Origin: Azolla caroliniana | Taxonomy: Eukaryota > Polypodiophyta | Direction of reading: 5' to 3' | Assembly: GCA_043228905.1 (NCBI GenBank) | Contig: JBHGNT010000009.1 | Location: forward strand, 310,001 to 374,000 | Length of the DNA stretch: 64,000 nucleotides | Part shown: in pieces, positions 8,983 to 22,016 of the stretch | Numbering within the stretch: the stretch's first letter is position 1 | How the letters are laid out: each line of letters opens with the position of its first letter | Made by a program: the position numbers and the translations under genes | Notes under the pieces: generated by a model | Told to the model about the DNA's origin: nothing | Database searches by the model: none | What the model saw: only the letters and a program-made list of their open reading frames with translations

Positions 8983-11151
8983 ATGGCCAGCAACAGCAGC
9001 AGAAGCAGAAGCAGAAGCAGAGTGAAACAGAACCCTCAGTTATCTGCATTGCTCACGATCCTCGTGTTTGCAGCCCTCCTCCCACTCCTCGCCCTTGTCC
9101 TCACCATCAATCCTTCCATCATCCTTCCATCATCTTGGTCTTGGTCTTGGTCTTGGTCTTCCCCATCAGACATCAGGAGCACCAGCAATGACCAGATTGG
9201 TTTCACCATCTTCATAGCAGCTCCCACACGGCCATGGATATCGACAAATGGTAGCAGACGCTCCAACGGTGATGAAGCAGAGCCACACGAGATTCTCTTG
9301 CAGAAGAAGGTCGTTGATTCATGGCTGGAGTTGATCCCCTGTGCCAAAGTTGTGTTGATGGGCAGGAATATCCACCCTTCTGTCCATGCCAATGACACCA
9401 GGGTCTCTGTGGAGGCAAATATTGATTACAACTTCAGAGGGACTCCACATGTGCATAGCATGTTCGCCAGAGCATCTTCTTCACCATCACCATGGTACCA
9501 CAATCATATCTCAGTTCTTGTCATGGATACTAGATTTCTAGTCAATCCAGGCTTCTTGGATGGGGTGTATAAAACCCTCCACATGCATCAAGACTGGGTG
9601 TTGTTTAGTAGTAGAAGGCTGAATGATGGTGGTACCGATGATGGTAACGAGGGTTCAGAGGAGGTCGAGTATTGGGCATGGAATAGTAACAATGGCATGA
9701 AGGAGGTACCACTCCTCACTACCCCCATTCCTCCTTTCTCCCATGTAGGGGGAACTTATGAGCGTTGGATTATTGACCATCTCATTGAGTCAGGCACGAG
9801 GGTTGTTGTCGATGCTAGCGAGGCCCTGCCTGCACCTTTGCGGCGAAGGAGCACCCACCAGGGTACCCCTGAAAGTAATCATAACATGTGGGAGTCTTAC
9901 ATCAACACAAGACTCTTGGAGACATCGGCTAAGACGAATGTACCTTATAGATCCACTGCCCCTTGGAAATTGATACGGTGTGCCGAGCCTACGATTCATA
10001 ATCTTTGTATGGTTCAACACCACCACCACCACCACTACCGAAGCACGAAGGATCATGCTGAGAAGAGGAAGATGATGAAGAAGAAGAAGAGTTTGACGGA
10101 GATTAAGACGACCCATAAAGAGCTATATGTCCAAGCCCTATCTCCTTCATTGGGCTTGCCAAGCTATGAGTCTATGCTGCATCCATGGAAGAAAATTGCT
10201 CCTGGAATCCCACATAGCCTTGATGAGCTCTTGCCCCAAGTGGTGGACGAGAACAATGTGGTGGTTATGGTCGGTGGCACTTCCAACTACAAGGAGATGC
10301 TGCTGAGCTACATATGCCGAGTCCAGAGCCTGGGCATCAAGACGGTGCTCATCGCGGCCTTTGATGAGGCACTCTTTCAATTTGCCTACATGCAAGGCTT
10401 GGCAGTCTATCTGGAAAGCTCGTCTGAGGATGCTCGACCTCTCATTGGGGCCGATGGCCAGTGTATGTTTGCTTCTGAGTGCTTTAAACAGGTTTCGAAA
10501 CTAAAATCGAGCTCGGTCTTGAGGGTGCTTCGGAGGGGATACAATGTGCTCTGGAGTGACATGGACATCTTCTGGTTCAAGAATCCCTTGCCACAGCTGT
10601 GTGCATTCGGACCCAGCTCATTGCCGATACAGAGCGACGAGCCGGATGAATCGAAGCCCGAGAACAGCATACGGGGTGCCAACTCTGGGTTCTACTTAGC
10701 AAGATCTGATGAGAAGACCATTAATGCGTTCCGTGCAATTGTCGGGCATGCCATGGGAACTGACATGACCGAGCAACCCAGCTTCTATGATGTCTTGTGT
10801 GGGGTCAATGGTGAGAATAGGATCGGGGAGAGGCAATGTAGCCTTGGGGCCGATGGGTTGCGGATCATGTTCCTGAGCCATGAGCAATACCCAAATGGGA
10901 ATGTGTTCGGGCATTGGGAGGCGGAGAATGTGTCGATGTCTTGCCTGAGCAAGGGGTGTGTCATACTTCACAACAACTACATACTAGGCAAGGATAGCAA
11001 GGTGAAACGATTTGTGATAAACGGGATGTGGTCGTACGATGTTAGGAATCACATGTGCATCCAACCATGGCATCCGATGAGCCTGACTCGGACGTCTCTC
11101 TCCACATTCCAGGATCACTTCCTACATGCGCTCAATCTAACAACTTCATAG
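8983..11151 (+). CDS. RAY1-like GT77 family arabinosyltransferase (nucleotide-diphospho-sugar transferase domain)
   Basis: A single-exon gene of 722 codons; the start CCATGGCC has good plant context. It is predicted to be a Golgi type II membrane glycosyltransferase: an Arg-rich cytosolic tail (residues 6-14), one hydrophobic anchor (about 20-42), then a Ser-Trp stem. The middle part (about 90-330; RVSVEANIDYNFRGTPHVHS, LVMDTRFLVNPGF, QDWVLFSSRRL) resembles the N-terminal module of RAY1-type proteins. The C-terminal part, from about residue 423 (NNVVVMVGGTSNYKEMLLSY), is the nucleotide-diphospho-sugar transferase domain, with a DxD metal/sugar-nucleotide motif in WSDMDIFWFKNP (D526, D528) and GANSGFYLARS. 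RAY1 relatives act on arabinogalactan/cell-wall glycans as arabinofuranosyltransferases; the substrate here is inferred. A six-His run near residue 346 and a poly-Lys patch form a low-complexity linker between the modules. The gene looks intact. Confidence 0.85.
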   Translation: MASNSSRSRSRSRVKQNPQLSALLTILVFAALLPLLALVLTINPSIILPSSWSWSWSWSSPSDIRSTSNDQIGFTIFIAAPTRPWISTNGSRRSNGDEAEPHEILLQKKVVDSWLELIPCAKVVLMGRNIHPSVHANDTRVSVEANIDYNFRGTPHVHSMFARASSSPSPWYHNHISVLVMDTRFLVNPGFLDGVYKTLHMHQDWVLFSSRRLNDGGTDDGNEGSEEVEYWAWNSNNGMKEVPLLTTPIPPFSHVGGTYERWIIDHLIESGTRVVVDASEALPAPLRRRSTHQGTPESNHNMWESYINTRLLETSAKTNVPYRSTAPWKLIRCAEPTIHNLCMVQHHHHHHYRSTKDHAEKRKMMKKKKSLTEIKTTHKELYVQALSPSLGLPSYESMLHPWKKIAPGIPHSLDELLPQVVDENNVVVMVGGTSNYKEMLLSYICRVQSLGIKTVLIAAFDEALFQFAYMQGLAVYLESSSEDARPLIGADGQCMFASECFKQVSKLKSSSVLRVLRRGYNVLWSDMDIFWFKNPLPQLCAFGPSSLPIQSDEPDESKPENSIRGANSGFYLARSDEKTINAFRAIVGHAMGTDMTEQPSFYDVLCGVNGENRIGERQCSLGADGLRIMFLSHEQYPNGNVFGHWEAENVSMSCLSKGCVILHNNYILGKDSKVKRFVINGMWSYDVRNHMCIQPWHPMSLTRTSLSTFQDHFLHALNLTTS

Positions 11152-13995
11152 CCTCGGGCATTCTTACATTGTAAATTTTAATAGTGAATTGATTTTGTAG
11201 TGGTTAGAAGTATGCATAGAACATTTGGTGAGTGTGGATGAATCTTCCCTTACCATGTTCTAGGGTTACATGTAGGTTTTTGGGTAATTTCTTCTCAAGA
11301 AACTAGTGCCACATGGGTATGGGCATATTTTTTACATGAGACCCTGGATAGAATGTGCTTTAGACCATTAGATATTGGAGGCTGAGGATGTTCCTATCTT
11401 AGGTACACAATAACCTTGTAAATAGGTGGCTCATTCTTGGGATGATATTCAACAAGTATGAACATGATTGTTACATAGTAATGGAGAGGGTCTCTCCCTT
11501 CTTTTCCATGAAAAATAATATATTGATTATGGAATTAGACCACCATTTGAATATTGCATTGATAATTATGACCCTCCCAAGATCATAACCCGGCCAAGTT
11601 TGTAGTCTAAGGGATCTCTCTCACACACACACACTCTTTAAACAAGTAGGTTCATAGTTCAAGCAAGTTGGAATCAATGCAACAAGAGCAATACTTCTTA
11701 AAGGATGGGAAATGAGATTGATTTTATTCAATACTATGGTGGTCCAAAGTATTGCTTTCTGGTGTCGAGGTGTGGGTTGGCATTATCTAACTTAGTGCAT
11801 TAAATGAAATAGATAAAATCCACCCAAAAAATCTTAGGTAGACAATTAGGGGTAAAATCATCTCCATCCTTCATGAAAGGTAATTAGAAATAGTTGCTTG
11901 GCCCATAGAGGTAGTAGCCATACAAAGAGTATACGAGTATACTCCAAAAGTAAAGAATTTGCCCAATCACAACTTAACAAAATAGGCTTGGAAAATAGAA
12001 TATGAGGTAGAAAAAACTAATAAGTTCAAAACCATCTCATCTAGCCAGATGCTTGACATTATTAAATGGTTTAAAGAAAGGCAAGTTAAACATCTACCAT
12101 AGCATTGAGGATAGATTATAAGAGAAACTACAGATGAATTGGCAAGATGATCATATGTCAAATTTTGGAATATTACATTGTAAATGATAACCCTTAATAT
12201 TGGCCCTAATACAAAGGTAAAAATTCTAAAATGGCATCATTACAAGTTAGGTGTTGAGGTAGCATCACAACATCATCTCCCAAGTATGAAGATTTGCAAA
12301 GTATGTGATGAAAACCTAGTGGAGGATGAATATATGTTTTCGCATGCTTAGCATATAAGGCAATTCCCAAGAAGTATGATGACTTGTTATATGAACATGA
12401 TAGTTTAAGTGTCATAGAAAATCGCCAACAAAAAGGGTGAGCAAGTATGCTTGTTTTTTAAACTTAGTCAATTCTAAGCTACACATGGTTATTTTGTTTA
12501 TGGGAACACAACAAAATTCTTCCCAATAATATAAAAATGAGATAGAATTTTTTTTGCCCTACAATTATTGTCAATGGTCAATTTGGGTTGTTGTCTTTCC
12601 TTTCAAAAAACTAAATGGTCAATAAGAGCATCTTCACGTTTGCAAGACATTTGACTTATGTGCACAAACCCTTTCTTGGTAATTTCCTCTCTGTGGGTTT
12701 TGTGTTGGTAAGGTAAGCTATCCCTTCGCGATTCCATTATCTTTATACTAACAAGAATATCTTTGGGAGCAGTCCCCCTCGCCACAATAATGGGACAAAC
12801 ATGGCAAGCCCCTAAATCCTGTAATTGTGGGTGCCATTGTCGATCTTGGTAGGCCAAGGATGCTTAGGCTACACAATCGATGAGCCATCCCATTCTCTAT
12901 CTCTTTGGACCTCTATTATCTCTTGAATGCACAAGGCTTCTAAAAATCCATTTCACCCTTGTCAAACCTCACGATAGTTCTGCCTACATCTATATGTCAA
13001 GGAGTGATGGAAAATCTAAATATAATAGTTAGTGTTCAATCATGAAGCTGGGTACAAGGTAGCATACAACACAGAAGGGGACTTTAAAACAACCAGCTTA
13101 CGCTTGGCTCTTGCTCAGACCCCCAGATGGGACATTTGTGAGTGGTGCATGGCTACATTGAAGTTCATGTAATCCACATTTAATCTTTATTTTTATATTC
13201 TTCTTCATACCATGGGAATAGGTGATACCCATGTCACACATTCACCACTTGATAGATAAAAGACACTCGATAGTAATATATCAATTTGCTTTTAAAGGCC
13301 AAAAGAAACATTAAATCAAATTAAAGAATTGAAATCGCCCATTGTACTTTAGTACAAAGCTATGCTAAAAAAATCTAGTAAATAAGTTACACACACTTTG
13401 GATGAGTTTCTCATGGAATTCCATGATGAGAGAGACCTGGATACCCCCTACTTCAACTGTATTATTACTTTCTTAATGCTCTAAAAATTCAAGAGACAAA
13501 ACAATATGATGTATCATTGGTGTGTTTAGCCAAAATTTTCAAAGAACCCTTGAGGCATTGAGAAAAAAATGTGTAGCATCATTCCAAATTGTGGATGGGA
13601 TACAAAATTGACAAGAATTTAATAATGCTGTGGTGTCATGATTGTGTGGACAGCCTCACGAATTTGTCATTACATTCCATACCATCCATCACGTATATTC
13701 TGCATATCATATACCAATGCACTACCAGCCTCAAAGGTGAAATGGTTTGTAAGACCTTGGTGAGCACCGAGACGGAATAATAATGTTTTTGGAACATCTT
13801 TGCCAATTTAATAAGTTTATTGCATTTCAATTCCTTGGTTTCACAGCCCGATGTATCTCTTGACTGCCCTTCGACTCTACAAAAAGGGTCTACCTATTAC
13901 GTTTGGTGCTTGATAAATCATTTGTTGAGGGAAACTGGACAAAGAACAACTTGCCATCTGAGAGCAATGTGTTTGCATACCTTAAGATGGAAAGC
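11152..13995. other. Intergenic, no gene recognised
   Basis: AT-rich sequence between the convergent RAY1-like and PP2C genes, so it contains both 3' ends. Short frames (for example minus 12603-12857) have no recognisable motif. No RNA gene or complete element was seen. Confidence 0.5.
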
Positions 13996-16352
13996 CTATT
14001 GGGTTGTAACCAAGTCGTCTAGATACAAGCATACAACAGCACAATCATCAATTCTTGATGTAGCATGGTTTGATTTCCATGCACGTACGGCAGTATCCAC
14101 AACCACCTTCCCAGCCATGGATCTAACCGGGGCTGATGCCACTACTTCCACAACTTGCTGATTACTCAAAACATCCCACACCTAGTATCACCACCAACAT
14201 GTCAAATACATTAGTTTCGATCACATAATCATGTCCAATGACATGACAGTTATATTAACCCTGATGCATTTATTTAATAATCCATCGAATTGCTTGGATC
14301 AAAAGTTCTTCAAACACGACCAATGAATGTTGCTTTACCCCATCAGTTGCAAGGACAACAAACTTGTCTCGCTTTGTCAGGTGCCAATGAGTGACCTCTG
14401 GCTCTGATATGACTCCATAATTCTTCAAACAGTAGTCACCTAATGCCCTTGACATTGCCAATCCAGGTGTGTTATGACGTGGGAGCCAAACTCTCTTCGT
14501 TGCAGGCTCATTCCGTGCGGCAAAAACACGGCCTTTCAACCGCTTGATTCGTTCCGCCTCACCTATCAATCATTAGCACACACATAATGCTATCATATGC
14601 ATATAACTGAATACACACGTGCATGCATACATCCAGATATACTTGCATGCTTCTTTACAGTGATACTTGCATCCTGCCTTATTCTGTATCCAATGTTCTT
14701 CCAGGTCTGTTTTGCATACGGCTAGTCATTTTTTAAGTTTTAGATAGTTACTTATGTATAGACATGTTCCACACATACACATGTACATCCACATGTTCAC
14801 ATATGCCTGCATGGATGTATCTATGCATGAATACATATACATATATTACATGCATCTATGCATTCCATGCTTGCAAGGCATGTACATATGTATAGATACA
14901 TGAATGCATCCACTCATGCATACACACATATATACATACATGATGCTTACACGTACATATGTTACTCATATAGGAGAGACTCAAGCTCACTTGGCAGATC
15001 TGGCTTAAGATCCACAGTAAGTTGTATGGCTACAAAACTAGAGTCATCATCTCCTAAAGTCGCCAAAACAGCCCTTGAATCTCCCACATTTCCAAGAATG
15101 AGATCGTTGTCCTAGAGGCACACAATATGAATTAACATAGATCTCAGAGAAATTTGGTTTGTTTGGCAAAAGCTTCGGCAACAACAAACCTGTCTGACGA
15201 GAGTAACAGCAGTTGTTCCACTGAAGACACAATCCACATTCTCATGTATCAAAAGCTCTCGGTCCATGGTCTTATATGCCTGGACTAAGGAATCTTTCCA
15301 AGCTCTAACTGGTGATGCCAACAAATCTTGCTGGGAATCTCGTTTATTCCAGTATGATGCCAGCATCTCTGGGAGAATCAACCCCACATTCTTTGCAACA
15401 AGATGGCCATGAGGCCCATGCCCATCAAACACTCCACAAAACACTGTCCCTGCCACTGATGCAAAATCCTAGGATATATGCAAAAGCAATATATATATAT
15501 ATACACACACATACACATAAAACCATCAAATCTACTTATGGATTTTATTCAAAACTTATATGGGCTAGATCCATTCCTTAGATGTACTCTACTTGATGAA
15601 AGAAAATATAGAAGATAACCATATATAGCTTGGAATCCCAATCAAAATTTCGTTTTTTAGTTCAAGCATTTGATACACCCATTAATCTAAGAATTTCAAA
15701 AGTATTTAGCTTTAAAATTTAAGAACTAATTTAATTTAAGCAACAGATGATCAAAAACTTGCAAATTTTCCAGTATATCAAGATTGTGTATAAATGAAAC
15801 CAAAAACGTCCAAAATTAATTGACTGAAATATTTAAGAATGATTAACATCAGGTTTGGATAGATGCAACGATGAAAGGATGAACACACTGAAATTCATTT
15901 AATCTAACCAAATCTAGATAAAATTCTTAACATTTTTCATTTTATTTAAGATGAAGAGATTTATGTAACTAGAGTCTTCGCAAACTGACCTGGATGAAAA
16001 GCATGACATCTTGGTTAACCCCTTTGTGGCCCTGTTTTGAGAACAAAGAAACAACATGATTGCCATTAGAAGACCCTTGAGGTTTCTTGGCCACTCTTTT
16101 CTTCCTTTTCACATCTTTGCTTTGTTCCTTGATCACAAGAAATGTTGGTTGATGTAAAGTTTGAGTGTGGGATGATGCATTATCATCATCATTGCGGCTT
16201 GTTTCAACGTGTTCGGCCCAGTATACATGGAACGGAGACCACAATGATGAAAGTGAAGAAGAAGATATCTGCTGAAGCACCCACCTAGAGTAGATATATT
16301 CCCACAGAACCCTACAAGGGGTTATCAAGAAACTGATGCAATCACACATCAT
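13996..16352 (-). CDS. Protein phosphatase 2C (PPM family), five exons
   Basis: Exons on the minus strand: 15990-16352, 15190-15468, 14991-15111, 14339-14562 and 13996-14181. All junctions are GT-AG and in phase, giving 390 aa. This is a Mg/Mn-dependent Ser/Thr phosphatase. The motifs are complete: KGVNQD before the first junction, VFDGHG (134-139), SGTTAV (from about 204), LGNVGDSRAV (GDSR 224-227), GLAMSRALGDYC, VVLATDGVWDVLSN (ATDG 326-329, split by an intron) and DDCAVVCL near the end, so the metal-binding Asp residues are present. The Ser- and Lys-rich N-terminal 90 residues lack a known domain. The length and KQGHKGVNQD suggest plant clade E/D-type PP2Cs rather than the ABA-receptor clade A; clade and target are inferred. 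The start is the first ATG of an ATGATG pair. Confidence 0.9.
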
Positions 16353-16436
16353 TCACATATGATGATGTATCTTATTTTGTGGTGTCTTGATGAGCAGGAA
16401 CATGTAGTGTGTGTTGAAGACTGAAGTATATGTTTT

Positions 16437-16449
16437 CATATATAATATA
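16437..16449 (-). promoter_or_regulatory. Possible TATA box of the PP2C gene
   Basis: A TATATTATATA-type sequence on the minus strand lies about 85-95 bp before the PP2C ATG, a plausible distance for a short 5' UTR. AT-richness makes chance matches common. Confidence 0.3.
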
Positions 16450-16509
16450 GATAGCATGATGAAACCACATATATAAGGGTGTTATATGCCCATTGGCACT
16501 TGATCAATG

Positions 16510-19110
16510 GAGAGAGGGAGGCACTAGGGTCAAGCCGATATCTTGAGTGTTATTTTCTTGCTGGCAACCCCAAGAGAGGATAGAGATAGGGTGTCTCCTC
16601 CGTCTCGCTTTGTATATGTAAATTATGAGTTGGTCGAATCGATCCACGAGTTTCTCAATCAATCAATCAATTGTGCCCAAAAAGCAATCGTCTCCCACCC
16701 ATCAAAAGATCAACATTTTGTGCAACTCTTTCACGCGGATCTTTGCTTTTTTCTTCCACATGAATCAAGCCCTAAGGTACACGTACATATGTATAGCCTA
16801 TAGGCGACACCTTCTTTTCTCTTAATTCCTTTTTTGCCTTTTCGGAAAACTTTTGCTTTAAGCTGGTTCTACCCTCTTATCAAAGCGTGCCACTTTTTCA
16901 TTTTCATACCAACAATTACAAAGACAAGTTTTTTCCTGCCACACACTTCGACCTTTCCTCCTTGTGAGAAATGATAAGTCTTGGGTCTTGTGTTTTAATA
17001 GCTTCATGTTAAAATCCTAAAATCTAGCTTCATGGTAAAAGTATAACATATGACCTTTTTCTTGTGTTCCGATAAGTTTTGGAGATTTATTTGTTTTATC
17101 ACTAGTCATTTTCTTTCCTTTCCTTTACAAGGTGGACTTGCTTGAATATTGGGGATTTGAAGAGCACGAACTAATCAATCATAACCGTGTGCTTTCTACA
17201 TGAAGAGAAAAATGGTCTCTTTGATTCCATTTTTCTGTTGTTTTTGTGCTAAATTTATGTTATGTGGGACTTGAATGTTGACATATATTGCAGCAGAAAC
17301 AATATTCAAACTTAATTCTCACATGGACAATGCAGCTATGGAGTTTATAAATTTAATGAACGAAAGTATAGAACCTTATCTATAGGATGGTTAATCGAAT
17401 CATATGTCGACAAGAAGTACACTAAAGCAATGAATTATTGAGTGAATTTTGTATCGTGAAATATTGCACAACATCACGGAAAGGACCATTGCCACCCACA
17501 CTTACATTGAAATGTAGCTTTTATGAGTAGAACCTTTTAAATAACATATCATTTTCAATGCCATCCTTTTCGAAGGCAGTTGATATTGCACATGATCTTT
17601 ACCTCAAATTTTAATTGACTAAGAGTTTTTAGGATGGACACAATGTTAAATCAACCACACCGCTATAAATTAGCACAAAGTTTGCCACTACGTTATCGTG
17701 ATCATATATTTGTAATGTACTATTTAGTTGTTATGACGTCTATCTATATTCTCAATAATTTATTGCGACACCTTAAAGTGTCCTATATGAGGTATAAAGA
17801 TCATCCTTTTATTGTCCCTAACACTCAATCTTTAGCCATGATGGCTAATATACCGGCCATAATAGGATAAGTTGTTGGCATCAATACCACACGTGTCTAT
17901 CTACAACCAATAATAATTAAGGGTAGCAAGGTGATTTGTGCAATGGAAGGTTTACAGCATGTTTTTACTAACACCGAACCTTCAACATGCTATTCTTATT
18001 CTGGAACATTATACTTGCAAGGTATGGAAATGTTCACACTGGATTGTACTTGCACTTTTTAAGGTTTACATTAATCCAATTGTACATATTTCACACAGAT
18101 CCTAAAGCATGCTCTAAACAGTCCATTGCATAGATCACCTCGCTACCCGTAATAATTATTTAGTTGCAGTTAGGCATGCGCATCAATACCCCTTACGGTA
18201 TGCATAATGTATTTGTGTGCACATACAAATTGGCATGGCTTCTGAACACCAACACAAATGCTTGACTAGGCTCCATCCTTTGTGGACTTTCACTGATTGA
18301 GATTGATATGCTTGGATGAGAAATTGAGGTTCCTACCTTGCAAAGAAGATGGTAATCAGAGAGCATAAAATTCTACATGAGTCCAACATACAAATGTATC
18401 CTTGTCTTTGAAAAAAGGCAATGTTTTCACATTGTGCATTGATATGTAATACCTTGGAATTTGGATCCATATCAACGTTTGGTATTTACATATGTGCACG
18501 AGTGAAATTCAATGTTGTGCACATTGTATATCCATGATCCAAAAATCCATGAGCATGCCATGATACATGCACGATCTGTACACATGAACATTCCATGATA
18601 CATCTATGAAGAAGCATGCATGGCATACCCACAACATGGTGTTGTACCCTTCCATGCTCGTGTCCATTTATGCATTCTCTTTCTAAAGAGATGAGTCTAG
18701 GTATAGGTCAATTCCAGATCTAGACTAGGGCAACCACAGGGTCGTCTACAACCAGATGGGTCAATCTCATGTCAGAGAATTATTTCTCAATAACTTAATG
18801 TTGAGTGAGTGTCATTAGGCTGTTGGAGGAGGGCCTTAAAGCATCAATTAGCTTATACCCTCGGTAAGCCTGATGAAAAACTGGTCGCAGTATTACATGC
18901 TTCTCAAAATTCACCATCAGTTTTTGAATTTCATCAATCGCATTGCCCATCCATCAATTTGTTATAAGATTTGCAGAAATCTTGCTGTTTTTTACTCACT
19001 TTTATATGTAGGTCTAATCAAATTTGTTCCTAACTGCTTTCATCCACTCTTGACTCCTGGTCTGAGAACTTTTATTTCTGTTACTTCATCCACCCAGTTG
19101 TTTCATACAT
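16510..19110. other. Intergenic, no gene recognised
   Basis: No family motif is seen in any frame. The longest frames are under 100 codons and unsupported. Confidence 0.5.
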
Positions 19111-19119
19111 TCTGAACAG

Positions 19120-19328
19120 TAAAATCTGTTCTAGAACATAAGGTCATTGTTATTGCATTTTTCTAGTTGATTCTCACCTCTACAAGCCAATGCTCTCCTA
19201 TGTTTGATTACCTGCTTTATACTTTTGTTTTGTTGGGCAATCTGTTCTAGCACATAGGGTCATTGTTATTGCATTTTTCAAGTTGATTCTCACCTCTACA
19301 AGCCAATGCTCTCATATGTTTGATTTTA
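19120..19328. repeat. Duplication of about 88 bp, copies 119 bp apart
   Basis: The copies at 19120-19207 and 19239-19326 share ATCTGTTCTAG, GGTCATTGTTATTGCATTTT and TCACCTCTACAAGCCAATGC with few differences. About 30 bp separates them. Confidence 0.85.
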
Positions 19329-19329
19329 A

Positions 19330-20365
19330 ACCTATTTCTTTTCTCCTCTGCTTCTTCTGCCGTTAAGCTAGTGGTTAATATCTCTGTCCTATCGTCGTCG
19401 CTTAGCCAAATGCGCCACAATTTCTTTTGCTTGCTCTGCAGTGCATAGGATTAAATCCATCCCAGTTTCTCTTGAAATTTATGGTTTCTATAAGCAAGGT
19501 TGGGATATCTGCTTTGATAAGATTCTCTTTTCTCATATCCTTGGAAGAACTATTTACGGTAGCACAAGGGGTTTTCTCTCATCCTTGATGAGCTCCACCA
19601 TTGGCCTGATGCCTTTCTTCTCTGACCACTTGAGCATCGATGTCTTTCTTAGAGTGTTCGTTCTCGTTCTCCAACCCAGGTGCAGCGATTCTTTCCATTT
19701 CCTTTCTCCCGTCATATAAACATCCTTCTTTCAGATCCGATCTTCGTTGCTATGTCCTCCATCCATCCCTTTGGTTGAGGAACAAAACCTGCTACCACAT
19801 CGATAAGATCAAGAGATATACTGCTTTTTCGTCTCTTATACAGTCGTAAACCTAAGGTTATTCTCAGCAGTAGTAGCAGCAGCCCTACCTCTTCATCCGT
19901 TTGCTCTGACACGAGACCATGGGATTCCTTAACTCGCTACCATGTATGTGTACTCACTCCCTCCATCAGAATCACACCATCCCTCCCGCAAGCATATACT
20001 AATCGAGGAAGGCATCCGATCGATGCAGAGAGTGCCCACATATACATATAGCTCAGAAGAATTCATCCCATTCCATCTGACTTCCTTTTGTGGATTTGTG
20101 AGCAATGGAAGGGGCCTGTTGGATCGACCGATCGGTCGATCGATCATACATGGTGATCTTATCTTTTTGGATCACGTGGAATGCAGAACTCTTTGGATTC
20201 ATTATGGGAATGTCTGTCATTGATAAGATTTGGGTTATTGGTGACAAGGAGGAACAACCTGCGAAACCCTTTGGACACTACACTACCTCCATGAAATCAG
20301 GAAGACCTAACACTGACCTTGCCATGATGCTCACACCCGGACGATAATCTCTTTCAAGTTCCATG
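19330..20365. other. No gene recognised; moderately complex sequence
   Basis: This stretch is less AT-biased than its neighbours and has several overlapping frames of 60-93 codons on both strands, none with a motif I know. A GATCG-based palindrome (GATCGACCGATCGGTCGATC) lies near 20121. It could be an eroded element or an exon of an unknown gene; there is no positive evidence for either. Confidence 0.35.
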
Positions 20366-20369
20366 TTCG

Positions 20370-20768
20370 ATATCATGCAAGTTTCAATGTTTGTGGCAAG
20401 GCTCTTCCAAAATCGTGGAACTGAAACGTTGTCGTTAAAAACGGTCTGATTTCTCTATTGATGTTCTATGTGTCTTGGAACTTGGGAAGCAACATCTATT
20501 GTTGTTGTTGTATGTGATTTGATCAGTGATTATTGTGGGGAGTTTTGCATAGACGATTGGTCTATCGATTTAATGCAAGTTTCAAATGTTCGTGACGAGG
20601 CACTTCCAAAATCGTGGAATAGAAACCTTGTCGTTAAACAACCCGATTCTTTCTCTATTGACGTTCTACGCGCTTGGAAGCAACATTTGTTGTTGTTGTT
20701 GTTGTTGTATGTGATTTGATCAGTGATGATGATTGTGTGGAGTTGCATTGACGATTGGTCCGTCGATT
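20370..20768. repeat. Tandem duplication with a 198-bp unit
   Basis: Two copies start with ATGCAAGTTTCAA at about 20376 and 20574. They share CTTCCAAAATCGTGGAA, CTTGTCGTTAAA, a (GTT)n run and TATGTGATTTGATCAGTGAT, diverging by point changes and repeat length. The (TTG)n run is longer in copy 2. Confidence 0.9.
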
Positions 20769-20769
20769 T

Positions 20770-21400
20770 AAAACTAGAAATCGGGTGTTATTGGATCCAT
20801 TTGTTTTTACTTACTTTTCCTTAAATATCTAAGCTTTTAGTTATGTGAACATTGGCGCGTTTCCAAAGTAGACCAGGAGTGTCCACAATGTTCGTGTGGA
20901 ATCCATCACAAATCTGGTTGACGTAGTGTACATGTTAAGGATACAACTAATGATTAAGCAATTAGTCGTATAAGTAAAGGAAAGAAATGGATTAAGGGCA
21001 CTTTTCCACCCTTGATCGAAGGAAGTGAGACGGGTCCTAAACACCATTAACATCTCATGCCATCAAACTTTGTTGTAGTAGCAAGAGTTTCATCGCATCA
21101 TTAGTGTCTCACAACATTCCAACGGAAATGTTTATATGTCCCCCACGAATATGGTTCGCTTATACTCCTCCTTTTGTTATTGGGAAAACTTACGTCCGTA
21201 GGTCACCACATGTGAGTTGCCTCAATCCCTAAAACAACCTTTCAAACAATTAGAACTTAACCCTTGCATAATATAATATATATATATATATATAAAGGTT
21301 CAGCACATGATACCACCGAGACTACCACATCTATCAAGTATATAGATGGATCAACATCTTTGTCACCTTCATTAATGATACCATGAGGAAATTGTGAGGG
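20770..21400. other. Intergenic, no feature recognised
   Basis: No coding or RNA signal. A (TA)n run lies near 21270-21290. Confidence 0.5.
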
Positions 21401-21409
21401 CATTCCTTG

Positions 21410-22016
21410 AAGGACAAGGATGAAGCCTTCTTGACTTTGAAGGTGTAGTTTGCAATAGTGTGTATGGAAAAAAGTTGTGTAGTTATCAATGAATGTTTGG
21501 AGGAATACATAGAGAGCTTACATGCTCATATACTGTAGTTCCAAATGGAGTACTAAAAAAGATGAATCGAACTTCTAAGATCGAGTAATCTTGATGGATT
21601 CTCCAACACACTAAAATGAATCATGAGTTTATAAACATATCCAATGTTAATTGTTGTCCATATCATTAATGTCTCTTTAAGAAAATCAAAGGGATTGGAG
21701 GTAGCATATGAGCTTTGGAGTGGAAATACCTCAGCTTATAGCTACTTGCAAACTTTGGGTTGTAAGGCATTTGATCACATGCCCAATAATATACGTCAAA
21801 AGGTCAAATATGACCTATATTTGGACCAAAATTGAAACAATTTCACATAGTCATTAGTATGTGTGGACTGGAGTAGTGAATCTCAATGTTCAAGAATTTT
21901 ACTAATGAAGTTTACAATTCAGAGTGCATATTGTAACTATGGGAGGAATGTGTGAGGAGTGGAGTGGATTGATAATCATCTGTGGAAACCAAACTCAAAT
22001 GTTGTCAAAGGGGGAG
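21410..22016 (+). pseudogene. Ty1/copia polyprotein remnant and polypurine tract
   Basis: 21644-21835 encodes a fragment with ELWSGNTSAYSYLQTLGCKA and FDHMPNNIRQKVK, the pattern at the C-terminal end of copia integrase (usually ...W.G..PSYSHLRVFGC). An upstream frame near 21415 (KDEAFLTLK) is also copia-like. A polypurine tract AAAGGGGGAG lies at 22007-22016, just before a TGTT that would open the 3' LTR. RNase H and most of RT are missing, so this is a heavily deleted copy. Confidence 0.65.

Noticed and set aside
12603-12857. 84-codon minus frame (…HVCPIIVARGTAPKDILVS…)
   Set aside because: It has a protein-like composition but no family I recognise and no supporting neighbour exons; left unannotated.
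14858-15115. Plus-strand frame overlapping PP2C exon 3
   Set aside because: Antisense shadow of the PP2C exon and an AT-rich intron.
18873-19115. 80-codon plus frame
   Set aside because: No domain, no splice partners; consistent with chance in AT-rich DNA.
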